Origin: an uncultured Mordavella sp.
Lineage (GTDB): Bacteria; Bacillota; Clostridia; Lachnospirales; Lachnospiraceae
Assembly: GCA_902406105.1 (NCBI GenBank)
Contig: CABPCP010000103.1
Coordinates: 1 to 5,977, forward strand
Reading direction: 5' to 3'
DNA length: 5,977 nucleotides
This document shows, in pieces, positions 5,905 through 5,977 of the stretch; within the stretch, counting starts at the first letter, position 1; the number at the start of each line of letters is the position of its first letter. The position numbers and the translations under genes were made by a program. The notes beneath the pieces are model-generated. The model saw nothing but the letters and a program-made list of their open reading frames with translations, made no database searches and was not told where the DNA came from.

Positions 5905-5950
5905 GCAGTTTGGGCCGGGGGATTTTTAAAAATCCCCCGGCACAAACTGC
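5905..5950. repeat. 46-nt near-perfect inverted repeat with a 28-bp perfect palindrome core
   Basis: Positions 5914-5941 form a perfect 28-bp palindrome (GCCGGGGGATTTTT followed by its exact reverse complement). After one mismatched pair (5913/5942) the outer arms GCAGTTTG (5905-5912) and CAAACTGC (5943-5950) pair over eight more bases. No T-run follows on either strand, so it is not a standard intrinsic terminator, although it lies just after one. It could be a dispersed repeat (REP or MITE-like), a strong mRNA 3'-end hairpin, or a second bidirectional termination element using the A/T centre. Copies elsewhere cannot be checked here. Confidence 0.7.
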
Positions 5951-5977
5951 ATAATCAGAAATCTTTTCGGACATGAT

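Overview
The window looks like chromosomal DNA of an amino-acid-fermenting, low-to-medium GC Firmicute. A gut Clostridium of the Lachnospiraceae type is my best guess. The evidence is a selenoprotein glycine reductase (Stickland) operon, strong AAGGAGG-type ribosome binding sites, sigma-A promoters with TGn-extended -10 boxes and hairpin-plus-T-run terminators. The genus is inference; nothing here fixes it.

Layout. Positions 1-2363 (minus strand) hold the first two genes of a glycine-reductase-type operon: grdE (pyruvoyl-enzyme proprotein of component B) and then grdB (selenoprotein subunit of component B). grdB runs off the left edge. Its apparent stop at 10-12 is a UGA in the T-S-T-UGA-G-T-C context of the known selenocysteine active site, so the gene continues out of the window. 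Positions 2364-2585 form a divergent control region: a grdE promoter with a 16-bp perfect palindrome over its -10/+1, a separate rightward promoter, and a short leader with a hairpin. Positions 2586-3494 encode a tyrosine-recombinase-fold protein that has lost several catalytic residues. An AT-rich gap (3495-3713) carries the promoter of an alanine/glycine:cation symporter (3714-5114), which ends at a strong terminator (5180-5222). A well-formed promoter then drives a single-gene dUTPase (5335-5853) with its own terminator. The window ends with a 46-nt almost perfect inverted repeat.

How the genes fit together. Component B (GrdE plus GrdB) takes the amine substrate as a Schiff base on a pyruvoyl group and passes a carboxymethyl group to selenoprotein A; component C then makes acetyl phosphate. 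A glycine/alanine importer next door fits substrate supply. The dUTPase is unrelated housekeeping.

Most worth a second look: the recoded UGA that cuts an automatic gene call short; grdE followed directly by grdB with no grdA between them; the apparently inactive recombinase-fold protein divergent from the selenoprotein operon; the palindrome at the grdE promoter; and the long palindrome at the right edge. I see no CRISPR array, insertion sequence, tRNA or rRNA, and no clear new multi-gene system.
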